Assembly (NCBI GenBank): GCA_013330055.1
Contig: DUJB01000039.1
Coordinates: forward strand, 1 to 9,465
Direction of reading: 5' to 3'
DNA from: Nitrosopumilaceae archaeon
GTDB taxonomy: Archaea > Thermoproteota > Nitrososphaeria > Nitrososphaerales > Nitrosopumilaceae
Length of the DNA: 9,465 bases
Below are positions 1 to 4,377 of the stretch, one piece after another. Below the pieces are notes generated by a model, which searched no databases, was not told the DNA's origin, and saw only the letters and a list, made by a program, of their open reading frames with translations. The first letter of the stretch is position 1; each line of letters starts with the position of its first letter. The translations under genes were made by a program, and so were the position numbers.

Positions 1-173
1 GCACTCTTGCTAGTTGGATATTTGAAAAACATTCTGACTAATTCTTCTGCTTTTTCACAAGTTTTACATTCAATTATCGCTGCCATTTTACTTACACATA
101 TAATACAAAATGGTTTCCAAATACCACATTCTAATTCGTTACAAATTTCACATTTGATATTATCACACATCAT
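1..173 (-). CDS. Cysteine-rich zinc-binding protein, C-terminus cut by window edge
   Basis: Only the first 57 codons are inside the window; the frame is still open at base 1. It starts ATG-ATG at 173. An SD-like GGGGATG lies about ten bases upstream, and the stop of the upstream oxidoreductase is 23 bases away. Cysteines stand at residues 3, 8, 11, 16, 23, 26, 36 and 39, giving three CxxC pairs (CEIC, CIIC, CKTC), enough for one or two zinc sites. The part after CKTC is helical (EKAEELVRMFFKYP) and recalls the tail of the zinc protein at 2004-2165 (CGKCIKMFQKHP). I infer zinc binding; the molecular role is unknown. Confidence 0.72.
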   Translation of the reverse strand, partial: MMCDNIKCEICNELECGIWKPFCIICVSKMAAIIECKTCEKAEELVRMFFKYPTSKS

Positions 174-195
174 TGTTAACTTACATCCCCTTTAA

Positions 196-591
196 TCATA
201 TGTCAATTACAACCCCACTTGTTAGAATACTGCATGATCTGATCATTACACCCTTTACAGTTTTACAGTCAGTAGTACATTCATTCAAATCAAAAGTATT
301 TTTATTATACTCATTATTTTTTCTTACAAAAAAATATTTGATAAGTTGTTTTAATCCTTCCCTCCCTCCAAATGCCCTTGTTTTTGTAACAAACCATGAC
401 ATTTCTAGTCCTTCGTAATTATTTTGGAAAATTGATTTTTTGAATGATTTACCTTGTTGTGTATAGTGTCCTATCATAGTTATCCTACCACCATAAATTC
501 TGTTTACATATTTTGCGTATGTAGTACATGAAGTACAAAGATTGTCATAGATCAGTACAGGAAATTTAATTGATTGATCATCTTTGTTCAA
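196..591 (-). CDS. DCC-family (DUF393-like) thiol-disulfide oxidoreductase
   Basis: The sequence shows a thioredoxin-like beta strand running into the DCC signature: PVLIYDNLCTSC, with Asp16, Cys19 and Cys22 counted from the TTG start. A basic helix, the strand RITMIGHY, a WFVTKTRAFGG strand-turn (Trp66) and GGREGLKQLI follow, which is the order seen in DUF393 proteins. The family is predicted to exchange thiols and disulfides through the CxxC pair; substrates are mostly unknown. Cysteines 105, 109 and 120 in the tail are extra. There is no signal peptide, so it is probably cytosolic. An ATG at 636 would overlap the upstream gene by 59 bases. TTG at 591 has GGAG ten bases before it and a 14-base overlap, so I prefer it (131 residues). 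This is the only enzyme-like protein I recognise here. Confidence 0.78.
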   Translation of the reverse strand: MNKDDQSIKFPVLIYDNLCTSCTTYAKYVNRIYGGRITMIGHYTQQGKSFKKSIFQNNYEGLEMSWFVTKTRAFGGREGLKQLIKYFFVRKNNEYNKNTFDLNECTTDCKTVKGVMIRSCSILTSGVVIDI

Positions 592-859
592 AATATTCTT
601 TCTCCAAATGAATTTCTGGTAACATCCCACCACCACCTAATAAAGATATTTTGGGTGTATGCAGTAAATTGTTAACACAGTTAATACACATGTAACCACG
701 CCAATGATCCTGATATTCATCATCCATAACAAAAACATGATAGCCTGTAATCTTTTCCCATAAGGTAGGATCTAATGGTTCGCAGTTTACAACTGTTACG
801 GTTTTTTTACACTCTCTACAATATCCTGTATCTAATGCAGTTGCAAATTCAAATTGCAT
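578..859 (-). CDS. Zinc-ribbon protein, CxxC-x40-CxxC
   Basis: A 93-residue soluble protein. CREC (Cys14, Cys17) and CINC (Cys58, Cys61) are two zinc knuckles separated by 40 residues that contain an aromatic and acidic stretch; Cys26 and His52 are spare candidate ligands. The tail has a GGGG turn and an acidic end. The start ATG at 859 shares a base with the upstream stop (TAATG), so translation is probably coupled. The spacing suggests a rubredoxin-like ribbon with a long insertion. I do not recognise the family, and zinc binding is inferred from the Cys pattern alone. Confidence 0.8.
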   Translation of the reverse strand: MQFEFATALDTGYCRECKKTVTVVNCEPLDPTLWEKITGYHVFVMDDEYQDHWRGYMCINCVNNLLHTPKISLLGGGGMLPEIHLEKEYFEQR

Positions 860-1113
860 TAGTTAGATTTGTTTGATATTGCCAATAAAGTTTTTGGTAG
901 TTCTCTTGAAACAGATATTATTGCATAAACTGCAAAACTAAAAGTTCCACCCAACATCACGAAAACTCCTAATTTTTGTTCAAATGTGGATAAGTTTATG
1001 TCGTTAGGAATTTCAGTTATTGCTGTTAAGAGTACAACACTAGTAGCACCAAGAACAACTAAGCTTAGACATAATGTATAAAATAATATTTTTTTATGTA
1101 ATTTAGAATCCAT
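859..1113 (-). CDS. Two-span membrane protein
   Basis: 84 residues. A basic N-terminus (KLHKK) is followed by a membrane span at about 10-31, an acidic polar loop (TEIPNDINLSTFEQK), a second span at about 47-68 and a short basic tail. The positive-inside rule puts both ends in the cytoplasm and the loop outside. It overlaps the upstream basic protein by 11 bases and the downstream zinc ribbon by one base. It matches the general plan of the other hairpin membrane proteins here (4859-5083, 5313-5516, 3114-3374) without visible sequence identity. Family not recognised. Confidence 0.8.
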   Translation of the reverse strand: MDSKLHKKILFYTLCLSLVVLGATSVVLLTAITEIPNDINLSTFEQKLGVFVMLGGTFSFAVYAIISVSRELPKTLLAISNKSN

Positions 1114-1354
1114 ATTTGGGTACGCCTATTATCGCCTTCATTCCAGGTTTTATGCTGATCGTTCTAAATGTTTTTGGATTAAAGTGCATTGGAGATTCTT
1201 GTCTGAACCTATATGATTTTGGCGTTATGTCAATTTTCATGTAACGAAAACCTGCTTCTCGTAATTCTGATTTTGCCTCTCCTCTACTTAGCCCTTTTTT
1301 TCTGGAAAAAATTATTGATTGGATTCGTGTAGATCGTTTGAATCTTTTTGGCAT
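1103..1354 (-). CDS. Basic small protein of a phage-associated type (IQSIIF ... YRFRQ ... FRTISI)
   Basis: 83 residues, strongly basic at the N-terminus (MPKRFKRSTR). The order IQSIIF, SRGEAKSELREAGF, YRFRQESP, FRTISIKPGMKAIIG resembles, from memory, a small domain found in phage and archaeal genomes with the pattern IQSVIF..W....A..WL...GF..........YRFRQ..P..F....FRTI..G.GIKAVIG. I cannot name the family, and the usual Trp residues are absent here. The function is unknown; the charge would allow nucleic-acid binding. ATG at 1354 lies 25 bases after the centre of the TATA-like box at 1374-1383, so the transcript is probably leaderless. There is one of the few true gaps (41 bases) upstream, which suggests this gene opens a transcription unit. 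Confidence 0.8.
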   Translation of the reverse strand: MPKRFKRSTRIQSIIFSRKKGLSRGEAKSELREAGFRYMKIDITPKSYRFRQESPMHFNPKTFRTISIKPGMKAIIGVPKYGF

Positions 1355-1363
1355 ATTATTTTA

Positions 1364-1387
1364 ATTGTTCTGACTTATTTAAAAGAA
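1364..1387 (-). promoter_or_regulatory. Promoter copy A (TATA box of the gene at 1103-1354)
   Basis: Read on the minus strand, TTCTTTTAAATAAGTCA contains an archaeal TATA-like box (TTTAAATAAG) with a T-rich element before it. The box centre (about 1379) is 25 bases before the ATG at 1354, the expected distance for a leaderless start. The same 17 bases recur at 1510-1526, and the match extends further with a 2-base indel. Confidence 0.6.
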
Positions 1388-1395
1388 CATGTGTA

Positions 1396-1491
1396 TTAGT
1401 CTTCCATTAATTCTTCTTGTGTTTTCCTGCATCTCTTGCATTTTCTACCTTTAGCCATTGTTCTACCACATGTTACACAATAATTAACCAA
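1396..1491 (-). CDS. 31-codon zinc ribbon (CVTC ... CKRC), TTG start
   Basis: The frame reads TTG GTT AAT TAT TGT and gives CVTC (Cys5, Cys8) and CKRC (Cys18, Cys21) followed by a charged tail (KTQEELMED). CxxC-x9-CxxC with a very basic middle (RTMAKGRK) is a complete single-zinc ribbon. TTG 1491 comes directly after the TAA of the upstream gene, in the same frame. The TATA-like box at 1513-1522 is centred 27 bases upstream, so a leaderless transcript beginning at this TTG fits well. A start at ATG 1458 would keep only the second CxxC. Reading through the TAA would instead append this ribbon to the upstream zinc protein. Function unknown. Confidence 0.6.
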   Translation of the reverse strand: MVNYCVTCGRTMAKGRKCKRCRKTQEELMED

Positions 1492-1755
1492 TTATGGTAG
1501 ATTGATTGTTGACTTATTTAAAAGAAGTTTTTCCAATATTGGAACTAGGCAGCATAAATTATGCTCAAATTTTATGCAAGGACAACCTATACCATAACAC
1601 TTTGTCATGGTCTTATCCTCGTTTTTTCCATGATGCCATCCAAGCTTATGACCACAAAAGCAGATTAGTTCTAGTTCATTTGACAATATTTTGATGGAAG
1701 TTTTAGAAGGCAATAAGAACATCGTTTCCATGTATGCAACCAGGAAATCCTGCAT
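1492..1755 (-). CDS. Zinc protein with CxCGH-x4-HH ... CxCxxF motif
   Basis: 87 residues from ATG 1755. Counted from there, Cys32, Cys34, His36, His41/42, Cys53, Cys58, Cys60 and Phe63 form the pattern C-x-C-G-H-x4-HH...C-x4-C-x-C-x2-F. This small zinc module recurs in phage and archaeal small proteins. The zinc protein at 2170-2292 carries a shorter version. A CC pair (68, 69) and a leucine-rich tail follow. The first 28 codons overlap another zinc-like frame (1671-1817) and have more G/C third positions than the neighbours. The true start may therefore be a later codon, such as ATG 1722 or TTG 1686. The 3' end contains a promoter for the next gene. Confidence 0.72.
   Translation of the reverse strand: MQDFLVAYMETMFLLPSKTSIKILSNELELICFCGHKLGWHHGKNEDKTMTKCYGIGCPCIKFEHNLCCLVPILEKLLLNKSTINLP
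1505..1526 (-). promoter_or_regulatory. Promoter copy B (TATA box of the gene at 1396-1491), inside a coding region
   Basis: Carries the same TTCTTTTAAATAAGTCA core as copy A and lies inside the last codons of the zinc protein at 1492-1755 (…LLLNKSTINLP). The TATA-like centre (about 1518) is 27 bases before TTG 1491. It differs from copy A by the loss of two bases just after the core. Confidence 0.55.
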
Positions 1756-1817
1756 AATTGCCTAACCGCATTACAGAGTGGACAGAACATGAATTCGTCC
1801 AACATTTTAAAACTCAT
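1671..1817 (-). CDS. 48-codon zinc-ribbon candidate (CPLC ... CSYC)
   Basis: ATG 1817 overlaps the upstream stop as ATGA, the commonest junction in this window. The frame gives CPLC (Cys12, Cys15), Cys22, CSYC (Cys33, Cys36) and Cys45, a plausible ribbon. Bases 1756-1817 are explained only by this frame. From 1671 to 1755 it competes with the start of the next zinc protein; third positions are richer in A/T here (as elsewhere in the window) than in the competing frame, which favours this one. The downstream half is unusual in being rich in Trp, Tyr, Leu and Cys. A frameshift that joins both frames is a possible alternative. Function unknown. Confidence 0.55.
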   Translation of the reverse strand: MSFKMLDEFMFCPLCNAVRQLCRISWLHTWKRCSYCLLKLPSKYCQMN

Positions 1818-2029
1818 TTAGAATTTTTAAAAATAATCCTTCCAGCTCTTAACATTGTTAAAATTTTTACCAATTCCATAGTAAACTTGAGATCCTTTTT
1901 CTCCTTTAACTGAACTCTTGCGTATTCGATTGAATCATTTGGATAACCTAAACGTTTCATTTCTTCCAAAATATCATCAGTGCTATTAAGATAATTTACT
2001 ATGTTATTCTTTTCCATACCCAAATCCAT
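1814..2029 (-). CDS. Small soluble helical protein
   Basis: 71 residues, no cysteines and no membrane span. Acidic N-terminal half (NSTDDILEEMKRLG), then PNDSIEYARVQLKEKKD, and a hydrophobic-basic helix at the end (MELVKILTMLRAGRIIFKNSK). ATG 2029 overlaps the upstream zinc protein by 26 bases; ATG 2017 would cut this to 14 and is equally possible. The downstream junction is ATGA. The Asp-Ser-Ile-Glu-Tyr-Ala helix and basic tail are compatible with a small DNA- or protein-binding helical bundle, but I recognise no family. Confidence 0.75.
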   Translation of the reverse strand: MDLGMEKNNIVNYLNSTDDILEEMKRLGYPNDSIEYARVQLKEKKDLKFTMELVKILTMLRAGRIIFKNSK

Positions 2030-2165
2030 GCTGTAATAACTTGATTAACACTGGATGCTTTTGGAACATCTTAATACATTTACCACACACAGGTGTGTCT
2101 GGAAAATTTCTTGCAATAATACCTAAAACTTTTTCTTTTTTACAGATCATGCAAATAACAGCCAT
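2004..2165 (-). CDS. Zinc ribbon, CxxC-x18-CxxC
   Basis: 53 residues: CMIC (Cys5, Cys8), a short strand region KVLGIIARNFPDTP, CGKC (Cys27, Cys30), then a basic helical tail KMFQKHPVLIKLLQHGFGYGK. ATG 2165 lies four bases after the stop of the previous zinc protein. A GTG at 2192 would add nine residues and overlap that protein's C-terminus, so I reject it. The FPD..VCGKCIK segment resembles the end of the peptide at 9249-9407 (FPICAKCVR), suggesting the two are distant relatives. Role unknown; zinc binding inferred. Confidence 0.8.
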   Translation of the reverse strand: MAVICMICKKEKVLGIIARNFPDTPVCGKCIKMFQKHPVLIKLLQHGFGYGKE

Positions 2166-2169
2166 TATC

Positions 2170-2292
2170 TTATCCAAACCAACCACATCCACATTTAGTA
2201 CATGCTATATTATAGTCATTATGATCTTCTCTGTCATGTTCACATCTATTACATTTACCTCCCTTTTTCTTCCATTCATTCCATCCAATCAT
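2170..2292 (-). CDS. 40-codon zinc protein, CxxCxH-x3-H ... CxxCxCxxF
   Basis: Starts ATG 2292 with an ATGA overlap on the upstream membrane protein. A basic, Trp-containing N-terminus (GWNEWKKKGGK) leads to CNRCEHDREDH (Cys14, Cys17, His19, His23) and CTKCGCGWF (Cys31, Cys34, Cys36). This is the same C..C.H...H....C..C.C..F layout as the protein at 1492-1755, about 400 bases away, so the two are probably paralogues. The protein ends two residues after the aromatic. It is too short for most gene callers, but the ligand set is complete. Confidence 0.8.
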   Translation of the reverse strand: MIGWNEWKKKGGKCNRCEHDREDHNDYNIACTKCGCGWFG

Positions 2293-2471
2293 AGAGTATC
2301 ATTGGTCCTTACTTCTTTTAGTGCATAATAAAATTCTGCAAATAAGATTACAACCCCTATGCCTATTGTTATTATACCAATAACCATTATCATCTCACCA
2401 TTACCGAAGATGGTGATAATAATCCAAATCCGAAGAAAATTGAGAGAAGTAAGTAGTCCATCAAATATCAT
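2289..2471 (-). CDS. Small hydrophobic membrane protein
   Basis: 60 residues. A hydrophobic segment at about 12-22 (LRIWIIITIF) is followed by the turn GNGE and a strong span at about 27-49 rich in Ile and Gly, then a charged tail (ALKEVRTNDTL). It is either a tight helical hairpin or one span preceded by an interfacial helix. ATGA junctions on both sides place it in a coupled operon between a soluble 52-residue protein and a zinc protein. No family recognised. Confidence 0.77.
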   Translation of the reverse strand: MIFDGLLTSLNFLRIWIIITIFGNGEMIMVIGIITIGIGVVILFAEFYYALKEVRTNDTL

Positions 2472-2626
2472 TGTTTAGTTATTAATTGCTTGGATTTTTC
2501 AAGTAACTTGTTTAATCTAATAATTAATTCGTCTGGGAACATATAGAATGACTCTGGTTCTTTATTGAAGAATATTAATATATCAGCAAACAGTGTGTTT
2601 TTTTCCTTATGGAATTCTTCACTCAT
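2468..2626 (-). CDS. 52-codon acidic-to-basic helical protein
   Basis: The start ATG 2626 is fixed by a near-perfect AGGTGAT Shine-Dalgarno at 2632-2638, five bases upstream. The product has a charged N-terminus (SEEFHKEKN), an aromatic middle (FADILIFFNKEPESFYMFP) and a basic amphipathic C-terminal helix (ELIIRLNKLLEKSKQLITK). There are no cysteines and no membrane span. ATGA overlap downstream. I do not recognise it; the shape is that of a small cytosolic protein that binds a partner through a helix. Confidence 0.75.
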   Translation of the reverse strand: MSEEFHKEKNTLFADILIFFNKEPESFYMFPDELIIRLNKLLEKSKQLITKQ

Positions 2627-2711
2627 TAAGTATCACCTGATCTTTATTTCTCATAAGGTAACTCATAATTACAATTGGTGAAATACTTAAGAACCACAAA
2701 CCGAGAATCAT
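2619..2711 (-). CDS. 30-codon single-span membrane peptide
   Basis: ATG 2711 follows the stop of the zinc ribbon at 2723 after 11 bases, with GGAAGG just before it. The peptide is a single membrane span (about residues 2-19, LGLWFLSISPIVIMSYL) with a short basic then acidic tail (RNKDQVILNE). It overlaps the next gene by eight bases and encodes that gene's Shine-Dalgarno. It is very short, but the frame fills the only gap here and fits the tight packing. Function unknown. Confidence 0.6.
   Translation of the reverse strand: MILGLWFLSISPIVIMSYLMRNKDQVILNE
2632..2638 (-). promoter_or_regulatory. Strong Shine-Dalgarno (AGGTGAT) for the gene at 2468-2626
   Basis: AGGTGAT, five bases before ATG 2626, closely matches the complement of the conserved 16S rRNA 3' end. 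It lies inside the coding region of the 30-codon membrane peptide and fixes the start of the next gene. Confidence 0.7.
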
Positions 2712-2722
2712 ATAGCCTTCCG

Positions 2723-2854
2723 TTATAGCCAATGAATGACACACCCACATTTACAAATCTCAGTTTCTTCTTCCATTTTTAGACTTCTTCCACAATTATA
2801 ACACTCTGGATTTCTTTCTTTTCTTCTATTATGATTCTCAGTTACATCAGTCAT
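2723..2854 (-). CDS. 43-codon zinc ribbon (CYNC ... CKCGC)
   Basis: ATG 2854, with GGATGA six bases upstream. A basic arginine-rich N-terminus (NHNRRKERNPE) precedes CYNC (Cys18, Cys21) and CKCGC (Cys34, Cys36, Cys38), ending VIHWL. The close CxCxC group resembles the CxxCxC end of the zinc proteins at 2170-2292 and 1492-1755, so it may be a divergent member of the same group. Fourteen bases separate it from the upstream stop. The basic arm next to a zinc knuckle would suit nucleic-acid or ribosome binding, but this is inference. Confidence 0.75.
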   Translation of the reverse strand: MTDVTENHNRRKERNPECYNCGRSLKMEEETEICKCGCVIHWL

Positions 2855-2868
2855 GAACTGTCATCCAT

Positions 2869-3117
2869 TTACAACTCTTTTGAATTCTTTTCGCTTTGAA
2901 TATGTTCAGGTAAAACTATTCTAATAGGATTAGAATAGACTAATCTATCTGTCTTTTCATCTTCTATTGTTATGTCTATCCTCAAAACTAATCTATCTTT
3001 TACACTAGTCATGTGAGATTTTGGTATATGTTCAGCATTACATACATCTTTATGCAATAATCCACCTTGTGTTGGACTAAATGGATTAATATGACATATA
3101 TTTTTTAGACCATTCAA
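2869..3117 (-). CDS. Unknown alpha/beta protein, TTG start
   Basis: 82 residues. The N-terminal part has scattered Cys and His (Cys8, His9, His22, Cys26, His30, His35), which could hold a metal. The rest alternates basic and hydrophobic strands (RLVLRIDITIEDE, RLVYSNPIRIVLP) like a small beta sheet and ends in a lysine-rich tail. No ATG occurs in frame before residue 36. TTG 3117 overlaps the upstream TGA as TTGA, the TTG version of the ATGA junction, so I accept it. I recognise no family. Confidence 0.75.
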   Translation of the reverse strand: MNGLKNICHINPFSPTQGGLLHKDVCNAEHIPKSHMTSVKDRLVLRIDITIEDEKTDRLVYSNPIRIVLPEHIQSEKNSKEL

Positions 3118-3374
3118 GATGAGTCACTACATTTGCATTTTATTGTAAATGGTAAAATTGGTTTTCCATCAATATAATTAGTAATGATTTTATTGAGAAT
3201 CTCAATAATTCCCCAAAATGCAAATGGAAATAATATGGAAATAGATGTAGCCATGTTATAGTTGGCAGCATGATAACTAAGAATAAACACTATCCAAATA
3301 CCACAAACTATACTGGCTATTATTCTCCCAAGAGTACCACATGTTATTGGAATACTGAGTTCATATTGTTTCAT
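3114..3374 (-). CDS. Two-span membrane protein with cytosolic CxC tail
   Basis: 86 residues. Spans at about 16-34 and 42-61 are separated by a short polar turn (SYHAANYN). The tail has basic residues and ends KCKCSDSS, a CxC pair on the predicted cytosolic side that could bind metal. Cys12 and Cys24 lie in or near the first span. TTGGTG eight bases before ATG 3374 is a good Shine-Dalgarno, and the junction with the upstream zinc protein is ATGA. Family unknown. Confidence 0.8.
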   Translation of the reverse strand: MKQYELSIPITCGTLGRIIASIVCGIWIVFILSYHAANYNMATSISILFPFAFWGIIEILNKIITNYIDGKPILPFTIKCKCSDSS

Positions 3375-3679
3375 TTTTTTTGCACCAATTCTATGAAGTC
3401 GTTTATCATTCTTGGCGAAAATGCTTTTCTACACCTGTAACATTCTATTACCATATGTTCTATGTAATTTCTTGGATCATCATTAGGTATCCATTCAAAC
3501 CGATGATCACAGCCATCGTTGACATTTAACTCCTCAAAGGTAGTTGGTGACTTCTTTTTTAATTCTAACATCGCTGCTTCAAGACTTTCTGCGGTAATAC
3601 CTAATTGTTGTAATTCTGTCTTTGAGTGATCTAACTTTGTATCAGTATGACTACGTGAAAGTGAACTAATAGTTTTCAT
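3371..3679 (-). CDS. Soluble zinc protein, CxH-x20-CxxC
   Basis: I place the start at ATG 3679 because AAGGAG lies at 3687-3692 and the open frame upstream of it is occupied by another gene. The 102-residue product has a Ser/Thr/His-rich N-terminus (MKTISSLSRSHTDTK), a helix (TAESLEAAMLELKKK), and then CDH (Cys57, His59) and CYRC (Cys80, Cys83) around a Trp/Pro/Asp loop, ending in a helix. CxHxxxW...CxxC is the layout of a zinc ribbon common in phage small proteins. The same frame stays open back to a GTG at 3832, but those 51 codons are probably non-coding. Confidence 0.78.
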   Translation of the reverse strand: MKTISSLSRSHTDTKLDHSKTELQQLGITAESLEAAMLELKKKSPTTFEELNVNDGCDHRFEWIPNDDPRNYIEHMVIECYRCRKAFSPRMINDFIELVQKK

Positions 3680-3839
3680 TGGTTTTCTCCTTTGGAACTT
3701 CTTGACTTCTAAATTTTTTATGCTTGTATCTCCATGTTGATGAACCCCAAAAATGCTTTTGACAAAGGCCATTCTTCCAACAGATTGATCTGTTAGGCCA
3801 TCTGGTTTTATTAGTGCAACCTTCTTTACCACATGTCAT
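3666..3839 (-). CDS. 57-codon Cys/His zinc protein in a frame masked by a longer open frame
   Basis: ATG 3839 overlaps the upstream stop as ATGA. Residues 3-29 hold Cys3, Cys8, Cys20, Cys26 and His29 (C-x4-C-x11-C-x5-C-x2-H), with Trp14 and Trp21 between. The rest is basic and aromatic (WRYKHKKFRS). The pattern is that of a compact treble-clef or AN1-like finger with five candidate ligands. The frame ends 14 bases into the next gene, whose Shine-Dalgarno it contains. It competes with a GTG-started extension of that next gene; the ligand pattern, the ATGA junction and the Shine-Dalgarno favour this frame. Confidence 0.75.
   Translation of the reverse strand: MTCGKEGCTNKTRWPNRSICWKNGLCQKHFWGSSTWRYKHKKFRSQEVPKEKTNENY
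3687..3692 (-). promoter_or_regulatory. Shine-Dalgarno deciding the start at 3679
   Basis: AAGGAG, seven bases before ATG 3679. It supports an internal start over the GTG at 3832 and so frees the upstream stretch for the 57-codon Cys/His protein. Confidence 0.65.
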
Positions 3840-4003
3840 TTTGGATTTCCTGAATTAATATTCATTCCAGTTGCCTTATCAACGATTCTGTAATTATCGG
3901 CTTCCTTAAGTGCAATATCAAGTAATTTTTTCATATCTATTCTTATTTCTTTCTTAAACTGTGTTTCCGATTTAGGATTTTGAATTGATTTTGCATATGC
4001 CAT
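3836..4003 (-). CDS. Small soluble helical protein with uncertain start
   Basis: 55 residues from ATG 4003: MAYAKSIQNP, a basic helix (FKKEIRIDMKKLLDIALKEAD), then NYRIVDKATGMNINSGNPK. No cysteines. The last residues fall in an ATGA overlap with the Cys/His protein. The frame is open and coding-like for another 18 codons upstream (HQIEREIVKWVYTEM), back to a TGA, but has no ATG, GTG or TTG there. A strong GGAGTG at 4065-4070 sits seven bases before an in-frame ATA at 4057, so a non-standard start is possible. Function unknown. Confidence 0.68.
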   Translation of the reverse strand: MAYAKSIQNPKSETQFKKEIRIDMKKLLDIALKEADNYRIVDKATGMNINSGNPK

Positions 4004-4053
4004 TTCTGTATAAACCCATTTTACAATCTCTCTTTCAATTTGATGACCGAAGT

Positions 4054-4377
4054 TTATATCAAATCACTCCTGTCAATTGCTAACTCCTTTTGTAATTCAA
4101 ATGGTATTTTAAATCCAGTTACATCACTGAAATTACCAATCTTTTCTTTTAATGTTTCATTCCACATTTTGTCAATTCTATGACCATAGAGTTTTTTTAA
4201 TGCCTGTCTGATATGCCTGCAATCATCACCTGTTTCATCTAATTTACACTTACATTTTCTTTTGAATTTGAACCAAATATGAGCAAGACTATGTTGGTTT
4301 GAAATATAATTGAACTCTATATCATCTGTATGTTCGTTCCATCTACTTAGAAATTCTGCTGTTTCTTTATCCATCAT
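4054..4377 (-). CDS. SWIM-type zinc-finger protein
   Basis: 107 residues. After an N-terminal helix and the strand AHIWFKFKRK comes C-K-C-x8-C-R-H (Cys42, Cys44, Cys53, His55), followed by IRQALKKLYG. This is the CxCx(n)CxH signature and local layout of SWIM domains, where the second half normally reads CxHIxAx. SWIM fingers occur in bacterial, archaeal and eukaryotic proteins and are linked to DNA or protein binding. The C-terminal 45 residues are charged helices. AAAGGTGG nine bases before ATG 4377 is a good Shine-Dalgarno; the junction is ATGA. The assignment rests on the motif only. Confidence 0.76.
   Translation of the reverse strand: MMDKETAEFLSRWNEHTDDIEFNYISNQHSLAHIWFKFKRKCKCKLDETGDDCRHIRQALKKLYGHRIDKMWNETLKEKIGNFSDVTGFKIPFELQKELAIDRSDLI
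4065..4070 (-). promoter_or_regulatory. Shine-Dalgarno without a standard start codon downstream
   Basis: GGAGTG (part of GGAGTGAT) ends just before the stop of the SWIM protein. In the frame of the next gene the codon seven bases on is ATA; the first ATG is about 60 bases away. It may serve a non-standard start or be a coincidence of the codons for Arg-Ser-Asp. Confidence 0.35.

Noticed and set aside
173..418. 81-codon plus-strand frame opposite the DCC oxidoreductase
   Set aside because: The oxidoreductase frame has a recognisable family signature on the minus strand; the plus-strand frame has no motif.
592..636. ATG start at 636 for the DCC oxidoreductase
   Set aside because: Would overlap the upstream gene by 59 bases with no ribosome site. 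TTG 591 has GGAG at a proper distance and keeps the whole family domain.
2041..2328. 95-codon plus-strand frame
   Set aside because: Antisense to two zinc proteins with complete ligand sets. Composition is Thr/Ile/Phe-rich as expected of a shadow.
3680..3832. N-terminal extension of the zinc protein at 3371-3679 back to a GTG
   Set aside because: The stretch is explained better by the Cys/His protein in another frame, and a Shine-Dalgarno precedes ATG 3679.
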